In this document: positions 1 to 11,863 of the stretch, in pieces
How positions within the stretch are numbered: the first letter of the stretch is position 1
Layout: every line of letters begins with the position of its first letter
Assembly: GCA_027574665.1 (NCBI GenBank)
Contig: CM050650.1
Location: 98,429,086 to 98,493,085 of the forward strand
DNA from: Rhynochetos jubatus
Taxonomy: Eukaryota > Chordata > Aves > Eurypygiformes > Rhynochetidae
Length of the DNA: 64,000 nucleotides
Direction: 5' to 3'
Translations under genes and position numbers: made by a program
The notes under the pieces: model-generated
The model's database searches: none
Seen by the model: the letters and a program-made list of their open reading frames with translations, nothing else
Told to the model about the DNA's origin: nothing

Positions 1-280
1 TTAAATTATCACTTTCAATTCCTCCATGAGATCACAACTTCATTCAGTACAGGAGTTGTTATTCAGTCTTTTGTTTTAACCATCTTGTTCAGCTTCTGAT
101 TCAGATTTTCTCTTCTCCTTTTTTTATCAAACACATATACCAAAGCTTTGCACAGATGACAAAATTATTTATTTCCTCTCGTTTTGGTTTTTTTTTTTTC
201 CTTTGAGAAGCACTTCATTTGAGTGCTTTAGCAGAATTAATTAATTTCTCTCCGCAATACAGTTGTTGTGAAATAGATGC

Positions 281-335
281 TATTCTTTCTTCACTGAACA
301 GGTGGGAACCTGAGGCACAGATATTCAAGTTAAAA
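281..335 (-). repeat. MIR-like SINE remnant, part 1
   Basis: The string 'ggtgggaacctgaggcacag' resembles the reverse complement of the MIR SINE core, whose usual form there is a fragment reading GGGAAACTGAGGCACAGAG. The copy is very diverged and short. A second MIR-like block in the same orientation lies at 510-610. The two may be one element split by about 170 bp of unrelated sequence, or two separate remnants. MIR elements are old amniote SINEs and survive in birds only as decayed copies. Confidence 0.4.
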
Positions 336-509
336 TTGTTAAAAACCTAAATTAATTGCTCGAGTTCAGCCATATAGGAGGGTGATCCTTCATATTTTAT
401 GTGAGCTCAAAGCACAGTTTCAGCAGGCATAGCTGGAGATGTGAGGCATTATCCACTTTAACAGATTTGTTCCTCAGTATCACACACTGGGAACATATTC
501 ATGGCCTAA

Positions 510-610
510 CGATTTAACCAACTTACCCAGTGCCACGCAGCAGATCTCTGGCAGAGGCAGGAATAAACCCCCGTTTTCCAAAACAACACTCTACTCCCTT
601 AAGCATTAAT
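510..610 (-). repeat. MIR-like SINE remnant, part 2
   Basis: The order of motifs follows the 5' half of a reversed MIR element: 'aaccaacttacccagtgcca' (usually AAGTGACTTGCCCAAGGTCA), then 'gcagatctctggcagaggca' (usually an AGTGGCAGAG block), then an AATAAACCC block and a CTACTCCCTTAAGCA block. The match is by recalled consensus, not alignment. Together with 281-335 it would make a near-complete but interrupted element. Confidence 0.5.
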
Positions 611-3600
611 CAATTGTTATATAATTAAAGATCACATTACTGTGTATGGAAGGAGATCAAAAGTTGTATGGGTAACCATATCCCTGGTATTCTGTATCCT
701 GGTTTTGTAACTTTTATAGTAGTCAGAAATTCTCAGGAGACATGGGGAGCACAGAGGAAGAAGTCTTGCTGTGCTCACTTCTGATATTTGACATTGCTGT
801 TTCCCCCAGAAAAAGAACCTCAAGGGAAAATCCCTGTAATTTTATTCTGAATTATACACTGCCCAAAGCTGCCAATTGACACAAAATGCTAATAAACTCT
901 GGACCGTAGGAATAGATTTCTACATTCAGGAAAATTTCTGCCAGCACGGAGGTCTGCTTATCAGATAACTTACCAAATGTCAAGACTTCCCATAAAAGCA
1001 GGAGATAATAGTCTTTTTGAAAAATACTAATAAACCAAATACATGTTACAGAAATTACATTTAAAAAAAAAAAATTAGTGAAAAGCAGATTATATCTTGA
1101 ATTTAGGTTTCTGAATTGGGTTTAAACATAAGGCATCCTGAGAAATCTCTCAGTTGTCAACAACAGATGAAATTCCCTAGCCCCCTAGTATAGTTATCTT
1201 TGTACTGTGTCCAGACCAGATAAGATTCAGTGTTGGCCTGATGTAAGATTTTTCTTGACATAAAATTTCTGGGATGTTCATATACCACTGTGCCAAGCAC
1301 AGCCAGATTAGTAATAGAAACAGTGTGTCACTGGAAACCAGATTCCTGACTCTGGAGTCAGAAAAATAATTTACTCACAGCTGTAGAAGGGCACATTTCT
1401 TCTTACCCACAAATTTTAACACAGATGGACAGATTCAGAAAGCCTGCTTATCACATCCTCCCTATCCAACACACTCATCTGCCAGCTCGTCCCTCCCACA
1501 CTGTTCTAGATGGTAAAAATCAAAACATCATGGATTCAGAAATCCTACCTATTGCAGCACAACAGAGGAGAAGCCTACATGGGATGGGTAGCCATGTGAT
1601 AGAAGACAGGCCACGGTCCCCCCCTCTGGCTGGTTACCACACCTGAAGACCATGTCCAGGAGTCCAGATCCCACCAGCAGCCCAGAAGCCACAACACATG
1701 ACAGGTCAAGGCAAGGGAATTGCCAAAGTCCTGGCTAAAGCTCAAGGAATCAGGGTTTGTCTACAGTAAACAAAGGTACCGTGCAAAGGGCAAACAGGCA
1801 GGAGCAAAAGTTTCTAGGTGGGTCAGAAATTACAGCCAAAACAAAGTGAGATCAACAGCAGAACTTGAGACAGTGCACAGAATCTGAGTGTCTCCTTCAC
1901 ACAAACACACCTACCTGCAGCAGCACGCAACAGCCGATAGACAGGAGTCACATCCGGGGGACGTCTCTCCCTGAGGCAGGCTGTGATTCCTGATGGGCAC
2001 GAGCTCCCCAGGAAACCAGCTTCTGAAATCATCCGACCTTGATGGTTTCCATCTCATGGCAGTTCAGTACCCAGCATCACGTGGAGAGGAAAACACGTAT
2101 CTGATGAGTCCGAATTAAAAAATGATCCACGGGAGCAGTGTGACGCATGCATATCTCAAACACTTCAAAAGCAAAAGAAAGAAACATAAACACAAGAAGA
2201 ATAGTTACTTCACTAGTTATGGAATTTAAATATTTTTTTGCTTTAAAGAAGGATTAATTCCCTTATCCCTTTACTCTTTTAATGTCAAAACTGACACAGT
2301 AAAAGTGCTACTGAATCCTGACCAAAAATATCAGAAAAAGAATGAAAAATGAGTAGGACTTTGATAGCAGTTGTGTCTGATCCCCAGCATCACAGGAGAC
2401 TCGGGAAAGTAGCTACACTCCTAGAAAGATATTTTATGTGAAAAGAATATGTCTTTTAGATCTAAGACTTGCAACATCAAACAGAAGGAAATCATTTGTG
2501 TATGGCAAGGAAGCCTGGGTAGATGACAGAAAAATGCTTTCACACATGTTTCCAGTTAAATTCCAGCTGAAGCAGACAAACTCATTGTTAACCATGAATA
2601 GGGTACAAACAAGCAGTCTAGGACCAGAGCAAGCAAAACACTGAACTCAGTGCTACGTCAGGACTTGAGTTCTACGTTCAGATTTGGCACACCTTTTTTA
2701 TTTTTGTGGCTTGACAGCTCCTCTGTAAAACAGATACCTCAAATAAGGACTGTGTAACCCTTTACAATATATTTATACCGGTTAACCTAAAAGTCCCAGG
2801 AAATAAACGAGCACCCAACTCTCTGTGGGGAATTGTTGGAACTGGCACAGATTTGGCCTCTGCTCCCAGAAAATTTCTGAGCTTAATCAGGAATTAAGAC
2901 ACGACAAAAGCAATGTTCACTGGGCATGCTGGGCAGTGAAGGAAAGATTTTAATAGCGAATTATTAATAGGTTATTTCAAGTCAGGTGGTATCAGTGCCA
3001 TACAATAATTTTGAACTCAATTTACTAGTATCGACACAACCTAAGTGTCTTTAAAATGCTTGGATGTGGGATTTCAGGAAGCTCTGCCTGCAAAATCACT
3101 GTCATTAACAAATCTGTAATCAAGCAGCCTCTGGTGACTCCAGCATGAGTAGCTTATGGCATTGCCCAAGTGCCTGTCCCCACAGCTGGATGTGCCACAG
3201 CAAACCATGACAGCATTAATAGTACATTTCAGCTGCCTTAACTCATGACTTAAACTAATCTAGCTAGATTTAAACTCATCTGGATTAGGAATAACTGATC
3301 CAATAGGTATTACATTTACTGCAACAGATAACAAAACGCAGAGGACAGATTTAAAATGCAGCACAGGGACAGAAGTTTCTGACTTCTAACTGTGTGAGAG
3401 GCTACCTAGTGCACTTAAACACGGATATGTCCAATGGCCAGAACAGAGGATCAATACACCAGTTCATAATTTTAAATAACGCTTTTCTTCACTGTAAAGA
3501 ATTAAACCAAAGTAGAGAGTGGCAGAATTGGGTTTTCCTGTATTTTTGTGCTGTAGTTTCAGATTGAGTAAGGTAAGTAGAAGAGAAACAAAAGCAGAAA

Positions 3601-6600
3601 TTATCAGATTGCCTTGAGTAAAGTGAATGATCTGCATCTTCCCTTCTATCTTTATCATATCTACCACATGATTTGAAAAACAGCTTTTTAATATTTTTGC
3701 TAAGTATTCATTCCTTCCCATGATTCTAGGTATAGGCCAGCAGTAACTGAAAATAACAGAATTCCAAGATACCTTATTTGTAAGTTATGTATGCATACCA
3801 TCCAGAAAAATGAATATAGGAAGCTTTGCAGGTTTTCTTACAATGATTCTATGTCGATATTACTTTGCACACCACTGAAAAATAAAATCTCCCATCATCA
3901 TAAAATGAGTGTGGAGTTATACTGACTTCATTTAGACTTCTCTTGCAAATGCCAGGGGAAAATCAGACACATCATCTGGTTTCTCCAGCGTCATTTTAAG
4001 TCAGATGTTTGCAACTTATAAAGCCCTAAAAATTTTGCAGAGAAATGTGAATACCCTTGTAGAGTAAATCTAAACCTATTCAAGCTTTGTCTTTGAGACT
4101 GCCTTTTTCAGACCTTTTAGACATAGGCAACTGACCACCAAATTTTAGGTTGCAAATCAGTGCACAAATGAAAACAAGAATATGTCACCTTTCCATTTTA
4201 CCATAAAAGAAAAGGAAAAGAAAGTCCCCACTGCCGAAATAGCAGTGATTTTTGCCTCCATGTGATCCAGTTTGTTCACAGCTTCACAGTACTTCTGAAT
4301 GCCTGAGATATTCATGGGGCACATTATAGATTTATGTCAATGAGGAGTCACATGCAGAAGCAAGCATGCAGGCCACTACTGTCCACTCCAGTATGTTAAC
4401 CCCTTAAGGTTTACTCAGTAGAGCTAGGAAGAAAGCATTAGTATTGCCCTTAAGCCTTGAGCTGTTTCAACTTTATGAATCAAAAACTGGCTGCTATTGC
4501 TATAACACAACCTGTGTAAGGCACCATTGTTTCACGTTACACCCAACCCTACAACCAGTTTCTACATTAAAAGGTGACTTCCCCCTCCATGGAAATATTC
4601 TCCAAGGAAATGATAATTCCTTCAGTAGTCTTTAATTCTCCTGGATAATTTTCTTGAGAACAGAAAAATTGCCTCTTTCTGTTCATATATGTGTCCTATC
4701 CACTCCTACCCAAAACCAAGGGAGTTTTATTTCACTGAACCACAAAGAAGAGATTCTGAAAAGCTGTCTGATCTCCTCTTTTCTCCCAGCCATTTTATCT
4801 CATCCAGGTCAGACCATTTAATCCTTTCCAGTCATTCCTAACATGTATCCTCCTGTGCCTCCTCTATAATGTGAAATACTACCTCCCGTAGAAGGGTGGT
4901 ATATTCTTACCATCCCTTGGACAAGCAGTTCTCTGCATGGTCTTCCCCATCATTAACTCAGCCACACTCTGTGTCACTCCTTGGCAAACAGCCACAACTG
5001 ACCTTGCACCTTCTTCCTACCTGTCTTGTTCTTCAGGTTGCTTTCTGCCCCTTGAATCTTTGTACTGAAGAATATTGCCCTCACCTTCCTCAACCAGATG
5101 TACTTGATTCACCGCCTACAGGATACACCTACACTTGTTATGACTTCCTCCAGAGTTCTCTATAAATACAAGCCAAAATAACAAAAAAGTACACTGCACA
5201 TTTACTGCAATATACAATTTGCAAGAAGAGGCACGATAAGCACATTGTTTTAAATATAGAGCCTGATTTTCTCCTCGTCTACAGAATACATTAATACTGC
5301 AGAACAGCAGGCAACACTGCAGGAAATGTCGGAATACTGTAGCAGCCACACAGGAAATCACAATGCGGGACCTTACAGGAGGAAGTGATTTTATTTTTAA
5401 ACAAAACCAATTTCATTCATTCATATGCATCTTCCACATACTCAGAAGACTAAAATGTGAGAGCCCAAGTCATCTGCCCAGCATCCAGGCAAGAGGCCAT
5501 GTATATGCAGGTGCTGTGTCTAGGAGTCCTTGTAATAACGTGGGAGTCTTGGGACCCCAGCTGTCAAGTCCTTCTCACATCTGGGTTCCTCTCATGCTGG
5601 TGACTGTGTGCTGGCTTTAGATATACTTTTTTGCACACATTAGGAACTGTCAGTTTCTCCATCCTCATCTCCACCTCCATCGGAATTTGCTCGTTGCCCT
5701 TTGTTTCCCAGTCTTGGTGGGAAGCTGCCGGTAGATGTGTGCTAGGTTCTCGCAGGCCATCAACACTCATGGTTCCCACAGCCCTTCTCCTGACTTTCCT
5801 TCAGTGTTTCCACACTCAGACATTCCCAGGCTTAACATTTCTGTAATAACTCTCTATAACACCATCTACACAAGAAAGCTTCTAGGGCTCCGGGCTGCAC
5901 TAGACATTTGGAGTAAGATTGAGTGTTTAATAATGGTTATTTCTTCAGAAGAGAGTCCCTGAAATGACTGTTGGGCATGCAAGTTTGAACATGTGTCTCC
6001 AGAGACTGCATTATTTGGGACTCTGTTCTATGACTTGAATATGCTTATTGCACATCTGAACAGCCCACCACGAGTAGTGGGAAATGGCAAGAATTCAAAT
6101 CAAGTTTTTCACTTGCTGCTCTCAAGGTTCATTTATATCTCTCAGAGTCTGTGTAAAATCATATCAAGGGCAATGTAATACTTTTAAATAAATCATTTTT
6201 TAGGAATATTCCAGTAATAGTCATCATAATTACTTTAGCAGAGAATAAGACAAAAACATTCCTATAAAAGCACAATCAAGCAATTATTTCCACAGATGAT
6301 CACATACATTGGCAAATAAAAAACTATTGATAGGAAACAGTTACATATTTCTCTATGTGCTTATAATATTCAACCTAACACATAGAAATTGCAAACAGAA
6401 TAGGAAATGGTATTCTGTATTAACCATACAAAGTCTAGAAATAAATGTTAACAGACAACAGATTACTCACTTTATATATTTCTTGCTTGCTCCACATCTC
6501 TTGCATTTCCCTGCCCTCAAAACTCAAAGCCTCTCAGTACTGAGTCAGTCACCTGATACAGCATAAATGCTAGCATGGGATGCCTTCCACTCAGTACCTT

Positions 6601-6763
6601 CTGCTTCTTAACACCTAACTCTCTTCTAAACATTAGCAATAGCCCTGCCATAAAACTGAAGTTCACTTTAAAAAAATTAAAATTAAAAAAAAAATATTGA
6701 AAGTATAGGTACTTGTCTGCATGTCCTTTCAGGTGGAACCAATATGTGGGTGATGTTCACTCA
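611..6763. other. Unique non-coding stretch, no gene seen
   Basis: About 6.1 kb of AT-rich sequence. I recognise no exon, RNA gene or interspersed repeat. Open frames stay below 90 codons, overlap on both strands and show no family signature. The part around 4780-5170 is rich in C and T, which explains the frames there. Short A runs occur near 1063 and 6685. Confidence 0.6.
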
Positions 6764-6766
6764 CTC

Positions 6767-7016
6767 CTCTTCTCTTCTCTTCTCTTCTCTTCTCTTCTCT
6801 TCTCTTCTCTTCTCTTCTCTTCTCTTCTCTTCTCTTCTCTTCTCTTCTCTTCTCTTCTCTTCTCTTCTCTTCTCTTCTCTTCTCTTCTCTTCTCTTCTCT
6901 TCTCTTCTCTTCTCTTCTCTTCTCTTCTCTTCTCTTCTCTTCTCTTCTTCTTTCTCTTCTCTTCTCTTCTCTTCTCTTTTCTCTTCTCTTCTCTTCTCTT
7001 TTCTGTTCTCTTCTCT
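6767..7016. repeat. (TCTCT)n pentanucleotide microsatellite
   Basis: A perfect tandem array of TCTCT runs from 6767 to about 6948 (around 182 bp, 36 copies). It continues with small slips (extra T, missing C) to about 7016. The strand is pure pyrimidine, so the other is pure purine, a mirror-repeat composition that can adopt triplex DNA. The long open frames across it, with repeated LLFSS-type residues, are artefacts of the repeat. Confidence 0.97.
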
Positions 7017-7140
7017 CTAGTCTACTCTACTCTACTCTACTCTAGTCTACTCTACTCCTAGTCTAGTCTACTCTGGTCTAGTCTAGTCTATTCCATTTGA
7101 TTCAATTCTATTCTAATATTCTTATTCCATTCCATTCTGT
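7017..7140. repeat. Degenerate TCTAC/TCTAG/TTCCA pentamer tail of the microsatellite
   Basis: Directly after the TCTCT array the 5-bp period continues with changed units: 'tctactctactctactctac', then TCTAG units, then TTCCA/TTCTA-like units fading out near 7140. The shared period indicates that these are mutated descendants of the same array. Confidence 0.85.
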
Positions 7141-7388
7141 TCCTTTCATTTTTCTTGTATGCAGTTTTAAGGTCTGTTCTTCATTCAAACTACAAAAATT
7201 ACTCCTTTTCTCCTTACTTTGTTGTTTCAGTGTGTCCGCTGCTCAAGACTGACTGACTGCAGCTTGTTTGCCATCACAAGGTGGTGACAATTATATTGAC
7301 AGAAGTGCCTCTGACAAAAAAGTATTAATGCTTCTTTAAGTACAGCACTGAGTGCATTGGTATGTACCTCAGATTTCTGTGTGTTGGA

Positions 7389-7457
7389 CGACAACAACAA
7401 TAATAATAATAACAACAACAATATAATAATAATAATAATAACAACAACAATAACAAT
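7389..7457. repeat. (CAA/TAA)n trinucleotide microsatellite
   Basis: Alternating blocks of CAA and TAA units (for example 'caacaacaataataataata') extend for about 69 bp with one 2-bp phase break ('caatataat') near 7421. An open frame on the minus strand crosses it and shows an isoleucine/leucine run. That is a product of the repeat, not a membrane segment. Confidence 0.95.
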
Positions 7458-9298
7458 GGAGACACATATGATGCTCCCATGAATCCAAGGGCTTCTCTGG
7501 ACTCTTAAGACAAACTCATTTGTCCAGCTACTTTTCAGACCTCCCTGCTTTGTCGTGCTGAAACAGTAGCCCAGCAGTGAGATACCATGGCAAAACATGG
7601 CATTCTGGAAGTGAGAGACCATGTTGCATTTCTGAAGAAAACAAAATGGGTTAACCTAAAGCATGTCAGCAGCTTAGTGCATGGCAAGAGGGCTGCCTGC
7701 ATTCAACCCTCAATTGTGGGTTTTTTCATATTTCATAACAGTGCTGTAATGGAAATGAAGACTTTATTTTGTTTCTGCATAAAACAGGTCTGCAGAGCAA
7801 GATTACATCTGTCAGAAATGATGTATCCTTGCCTCCATGCAATACACCGACTGCTTGACAAACAAAAACCATCCCGATAGCGTCCCAAGTCCATAGAGGT
7901 GTGATGGAGTGCTGCTTTTCAAGCAGAGCTCTGATTTATCTCACTGCTATGGAAAAAGCCACGTGGAGCAAGGCAATTTCAGGGTGACCACTCGTCTGCA
8001 GACACGGAGGAACACATGCTGCTCCAGCTGGGAATAAGTTAAATGAAATTTCTGCATGTGGCTGTGCCACTCCTCTGGCCACTGTAGGGCTTGATCCTAC
8101 TCTCCCTGATCACATCCCGCTGGCTGAAGCAGAGGTGAGGAAGAGCCTGAAGGGAAGCAAATTTCACTCTTTATGGACATAGGTGAAAATTTTGTCTTTT
8201 ATATCCTGGCTATAAAATTATCATGTCATCTAAGTCGTTGTGTTTTTCATGTCTACAAACAATAATAAATATTTGTATGCACCTGAAGGTCAGCGCTTTT
8301 AAAGAAAGGTGTTTTATCAGAGCATCCTTACTATAGAGAGAATCCAAATGAAGCCATTGGATATTTTAATATTGTCATTCTTAGGGAGCAAAACATTACA
8401 GAGCTGACATTACTATGTGGGCCAGCCAGAAACAGGGTTTCAGGGATGGAAAATTCTCTCTCATATTATTCACTGAGGCAATAAAAGTGTCAGCAGCAAA
8501 AGTCACCTTTTTTGCTGTACACTCCTGGATGAGCTCTGTCAGAACACATGATCAGAGAGAGATAACAATTTAGCATTGCAAAGATCAGATGAAAAAAAAA
8601 TGTGCAGTAGATCTGCTCGCATTAGGCTGCTTGCAGTGAAATGGCAGTAAGAAAGAAATTTCAGGAGCACTTTAGACACTTTAAACTTGATGTAGACATG
8701 ACTGCAGGATTTTTCCTTCTTCCCTGAACTCAGTGGCCATTTAGGGTGCTCAACACTTTGCAGGAGGAAAGCACCTTCCTCTGCTTGACATGCATCTCTG
8801 CATTTCGTATTTCTCTAGTGCCTCTATGGCTTCTCCCTGCTACCCCCTAATTCCTGAAACGTGCTTTATGTATATATGTGTGCCAGCGTATGTCATGAGA
8901 AGCTCTGCTCACACTCTAGCTCTTGGTTTTCTTGTCAAAATCTGTATACTTCACATTTCTGTTGTTTTTATCTAAACACAACAGTGCTCCCATGTACAAG
9001 TGCCTAGACATATTCTTTCCTGCAACCCGCCCCAGCTAAAGCAAACATGTGGCTGTCCTGGTGGAGACAAGAACTTGGGAACACAGTGCTTCACTCACTC
9101 CTGGCTGTACTATTTACTGCTCTTTGCCAGCCCACCAAAGACTGAGAAGTGGGCACATGTCCAGGAGGACGCATTTCTAAGATGATTGCCCTGTTCTGCA
9201 TCAGTCCTCTTCAGTAAAGTTACATAATATAATTAAATATCCCATGCTGTATGATGGGGTATTTTTAGCCTAGCTTTTGGTTTGTGCCAAGACACATC
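7458..9298. other. Unique non-coding stretch, no gene seen
   Basis: About 1.8 kb with no recognised repeat or exon. Short open frames on both strands have no protein-family signature. Confidence 0.55.
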
Positions 9299-9516
9299 GA
9301 ATCACAGAGTGGTTTTGGTTGGAAGGGACCTTAAAGACCATCTAGTTCCAAGCCCCCTGCCATGGGCAGGGACACCCTCCACTAGACCAGGTTGCTCAAA
9401 GCCTCATCCAGCCTGGCCTTGAACACTTCCAGGGATGGGGCATCCACAGCTTCTCTGGGCAACCTGTGCCAGTGCCTCACCACCCTCTCCATGAAGAATT
9501 TCTTCATATACTTCTA
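9299..9516 (-). mobile_element. CR1 LINE fragment, 3' end
   Basis: This is the reversed 3' end of a CR1 element: the tail 'gaatcacagagtggttttgg', then 'ttggaagggaccttaaagac', then the block ending 'atgaagaatttcttcat'. It covers only the last few codons of ORF2 and the 3' UTR. The copy is cut short at its 5' side (right edge), as almost all CR1 copies are. The first 130 bp are nearly the same as the copies at 19659 and 45714, so the three belong to one subfamily. Confidence 0.95.
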
Positions 9517-9899
9517 CTTCTTGTTTCTGAGTAAAGAATATGGATAGAAATCAAGACTTCCATGACTTACCCAGCACATTTTTGTCAATTCATATAATAT
9601 TATCAGAAAAATATCAAGGCATTAAAACCTCTGTGCAATTACATAAAATTCATGGTGTCAATAACCAAGCAAGCAGACATCATTTGCTCCAGACCTGCCA
9701 CCTTGCATTAGGAGAGCGAAGTCTCTTAAAACAATTTGCAGCATGATTATTTTTGGTCTTGAGTAAGGCCACCTGCATGTCCTCTAAACTAGTAGGGCAA
9801 AAACGATCCCGTATCGCCCTGTGCCAGTGGAAAGGGTGCAGCCTGCTGGAGCAGTTGGCAGCAGGGAAGTCCTGAGCTGTAACTAATCCAACACAAGCA

Positions 9900-10004
9900 A
9901 CTGATTCATTATGTGGCCTTAGGCAAACCCCTTCACTCCCCTGCTTTGGTTTCCCCATCTGTAAAGTGAGAACAGCAATATGCACTTTGCAGAGATGCTG
10001 TGAC
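9900..10004 (+). repeat. MIR-type SINE remnant
   Basis: The sense-strand MIR core is readable: 'atgtggccttaggcaaaccc' (usually GTGTGACCTTGGGCAAGTCAC), then 'tttggtttccccatctgtaa' (usually CAGTTTCCCCATCTGTAA), followed by a degenerate ACTTTGCAGAGATGCTGTGA. The order and spacing fit MIR. This accounts for part of the 101-codon minus-strand frame at 9680-9985, which is therefore not a gene. Confidence 0.75.
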
Positions 10005-10641
10005 CGACGGCTGCAGTGATGTCAGTGCCTCCCAGGCACGCTTTCCAAGGAAACTTTAGCCTGCCTGTGCAGAAAGCAAAGCCAGTTCATTCCCATGGTG
10101 CAGGCTCAGTGGAGCAAACACAGAACTGTGCAGAGGAAATTACCAAATCAGAAAGTAGAAAGCAGAGCATGGAAAACAGAGGTTGAAAAGACATTGCATT
10201 CGAAGAGGCACCAGATCCTTTGGGATTTACTGAGCCTTCTCTGGCTGATCATAAATTCTGCTTTTTCTACCCCTGTTTAAAAGTTTTGGCAAAGTCCATG
10301 AGGTGAATAATTTACCTGAGGTTGAATTTAAAAGCCATTTGATGTGACTGTGATTCTGACAAAAATCAAAAGGGAACTTTTTATGCAGATGTTTAAGCCA
10401 ACATTATCACATCCATAAACAATATCCATTTACTCTCTATGTCATGTTTCTTTTCTGACTGGTTCATATTATCACCAAGAAGCCTTCATTTTTTATCGAC
10501 TACTGAAAATGCAATAGGTATTATCAAGAAAAGAAAAAACAACAATTCAGGCAGTCTATCAAAGCCTGTCATGTTTTAACTGAGTCTTAACCACAGCAAA
10601 CAACAAAATGTGCCAGCACCAACAATTGAAGGAAGATGCAT
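10005..10641. other. Unique non-coding stretch, nothing recognised
   Basis: About 640 bp without a recognised repeat or gene. A short plus-strand frame (10095-10280) has no family signature. Confidence 0.5.
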
Positions 10642-10907
10642 TTACAAGAAAAACCTTAGCCTTCTCCATGCTAAAACACCCATTTGAACAGATGAAGGGT
10701 GTAAATGATCATTTTCTGGAGCATGTGGCTGGTGAGAAGGCATTCCTAAAGCCACAATACTAGGCATTAACAGAGCATGTCTGTCCCATCCTCCATCAGT
10801 ACGCAACTGGACACCTGTGATATGTCTTCTGACTGTGCCATTCTCTGCCAAGTCAATCCTCTCATTAGCTTCCCTAAACACCACGTGTCCATGCTGAGAA
10901 ATCATTC
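10642..10907 (-). other. Exon-like open frame, unrecognised
   Basis: On the minus strand an 87-codon frame follows a plausible splice acceptor: 'tggtgctgtttcag' ends just before the frame's ATG, at about 10908. Unlike most frames here, its composition is protein-like. It mixes charged and hydrophobic residues, with stretches such as HVVFREANERIDL and HITGVQLRTDGGW, and it has no low-complexity run. I do not recognise the family. No clear splice donor closes it: the frame runs to a TAA stop near 10642, so it would have to be a terminal exon. No neighbouring exon was found. A frame of this length is expected several times by chance in 64 kb, so this is a weak candidate, perhaps a decayed exon or simply chance. 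Confidence 0.15.
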
Positions 10908-11792
10908 TGAAACAGCACCATGAGTGTGTTACACCCTGCTCTTATTAGGAAGCTAGCTGCAAGCATCACGGACCTAAGGACAAGGTGCACAGCCTGAGCA
11001 TTGCAACCTGTGTTGGCCATTCCCCGCATTTTACAAAATTAAAAATTAACAAATCACTTATTTTTCTGCTGGTTATTGAAGGGAACACTGGAATGCCTTA
11101 TGGTGAATTATTCCAAAAAGCTAGCCCACAGTTTACACAGCCACAGGATTTAGTTAGGGACAAAAGAAGATTTTCAGACAAATGTTTTACACATAACTAT
11201 GCATTTAATTGAGGAGTGTAATTGTACTGGAACTTCTCTTTGGTCTGATTCACTTTCCTCCTTTTTGGACACTTCTTTATAGGCTATCTGGATCCCTGGC
11301 GATGGCTTACGAATGATCTTCTGCACCTGGCAGGTACTGTCATTACTCAACTGATTCCCACACAATTATGATAATTACACCTATTAATCTGCCAGTACCT
11401 CTACAGCCCTTGTTCCTGCCTTCAGTATCATTCATCCCGTCTATTTACAGTGTCATCATCTCTTTTTTTTTCCCATAGCTGAGTCACCAGTCCCAATACA
11501 GTGACACTTTGTGTTTCTTTGAACATCTCTTACTGACATCTATTCTGTACCTCTTGTATGAATGCTGAGAGGTCTGTTATGACCCTCCGGAGAACTATGG
11601 AAAGCCCTCTGAGCCTTCTTTCAATCATCACTGACCCATTGGGAAAGCAAGTTGGAGCACATGTTCCCCATATGCCTGGTTAGATCATTGCACAGAGTAA
11701 GTCTTTGCAGGAATCCTACCAAATTAAAATTCCTTTCTCGCAGCAGAGAACAGCACGGCAAGTGTGCCGAATCACAAAACTGACTGGGTATC
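10908..11792. other. Unique non-coding stretch, nothing recognised
   Basis: About 880 bp of AT-rich sequence. There is a T run near 11462. No repeat or exon is recognised. Confidence 0.5.
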
Positions 11793-11863
11793 TATCGTGG
11801 TTTACTCCGGCTAGCAAAATACCACGAAGCCGCTCTCAAAATCCCCCTCCCCTCCTCCAGTGG
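11793..11863 (-). mobile_element. Orphan 71-bp end of an ERVL-like LTR
   Basis: This block matches the first ~71 bases of the LTR at 55707-56502 almost base for base. Both share 'actccggctagcaaaatacc', then ACGAAGCCGCTCTC, then 'atccccctcccctcctccag'. I count about three differences, including a one-base deletion. The similarity stops abruptly after CAGTGG at 11863. In LTR sense orientation this is the 3' terminal (U5 side) end. No other LTR sequence follows. Confidence 0.9.

Noticed and set aside
3259-3275. AATCTAGCTAGATT palindrome
   Set aside because: A 14-bp palindrome is expected several times in 64 kb by chance.
6713-7061. Two open frames of over 100 codons with repeated LLFSS-like residues
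   Set aside because: They lie entirely in the TCTCT microsatellite and exist only because the repeat has no stop codon in those frames.
7227-7622. 131-codon minus-strand frame with a hydrophobic run that could pass for a membrane segment
   Set aside because: The isoleucine/leucine run is the translated CAA/TAA microsatellite, and the rest has no family signature.
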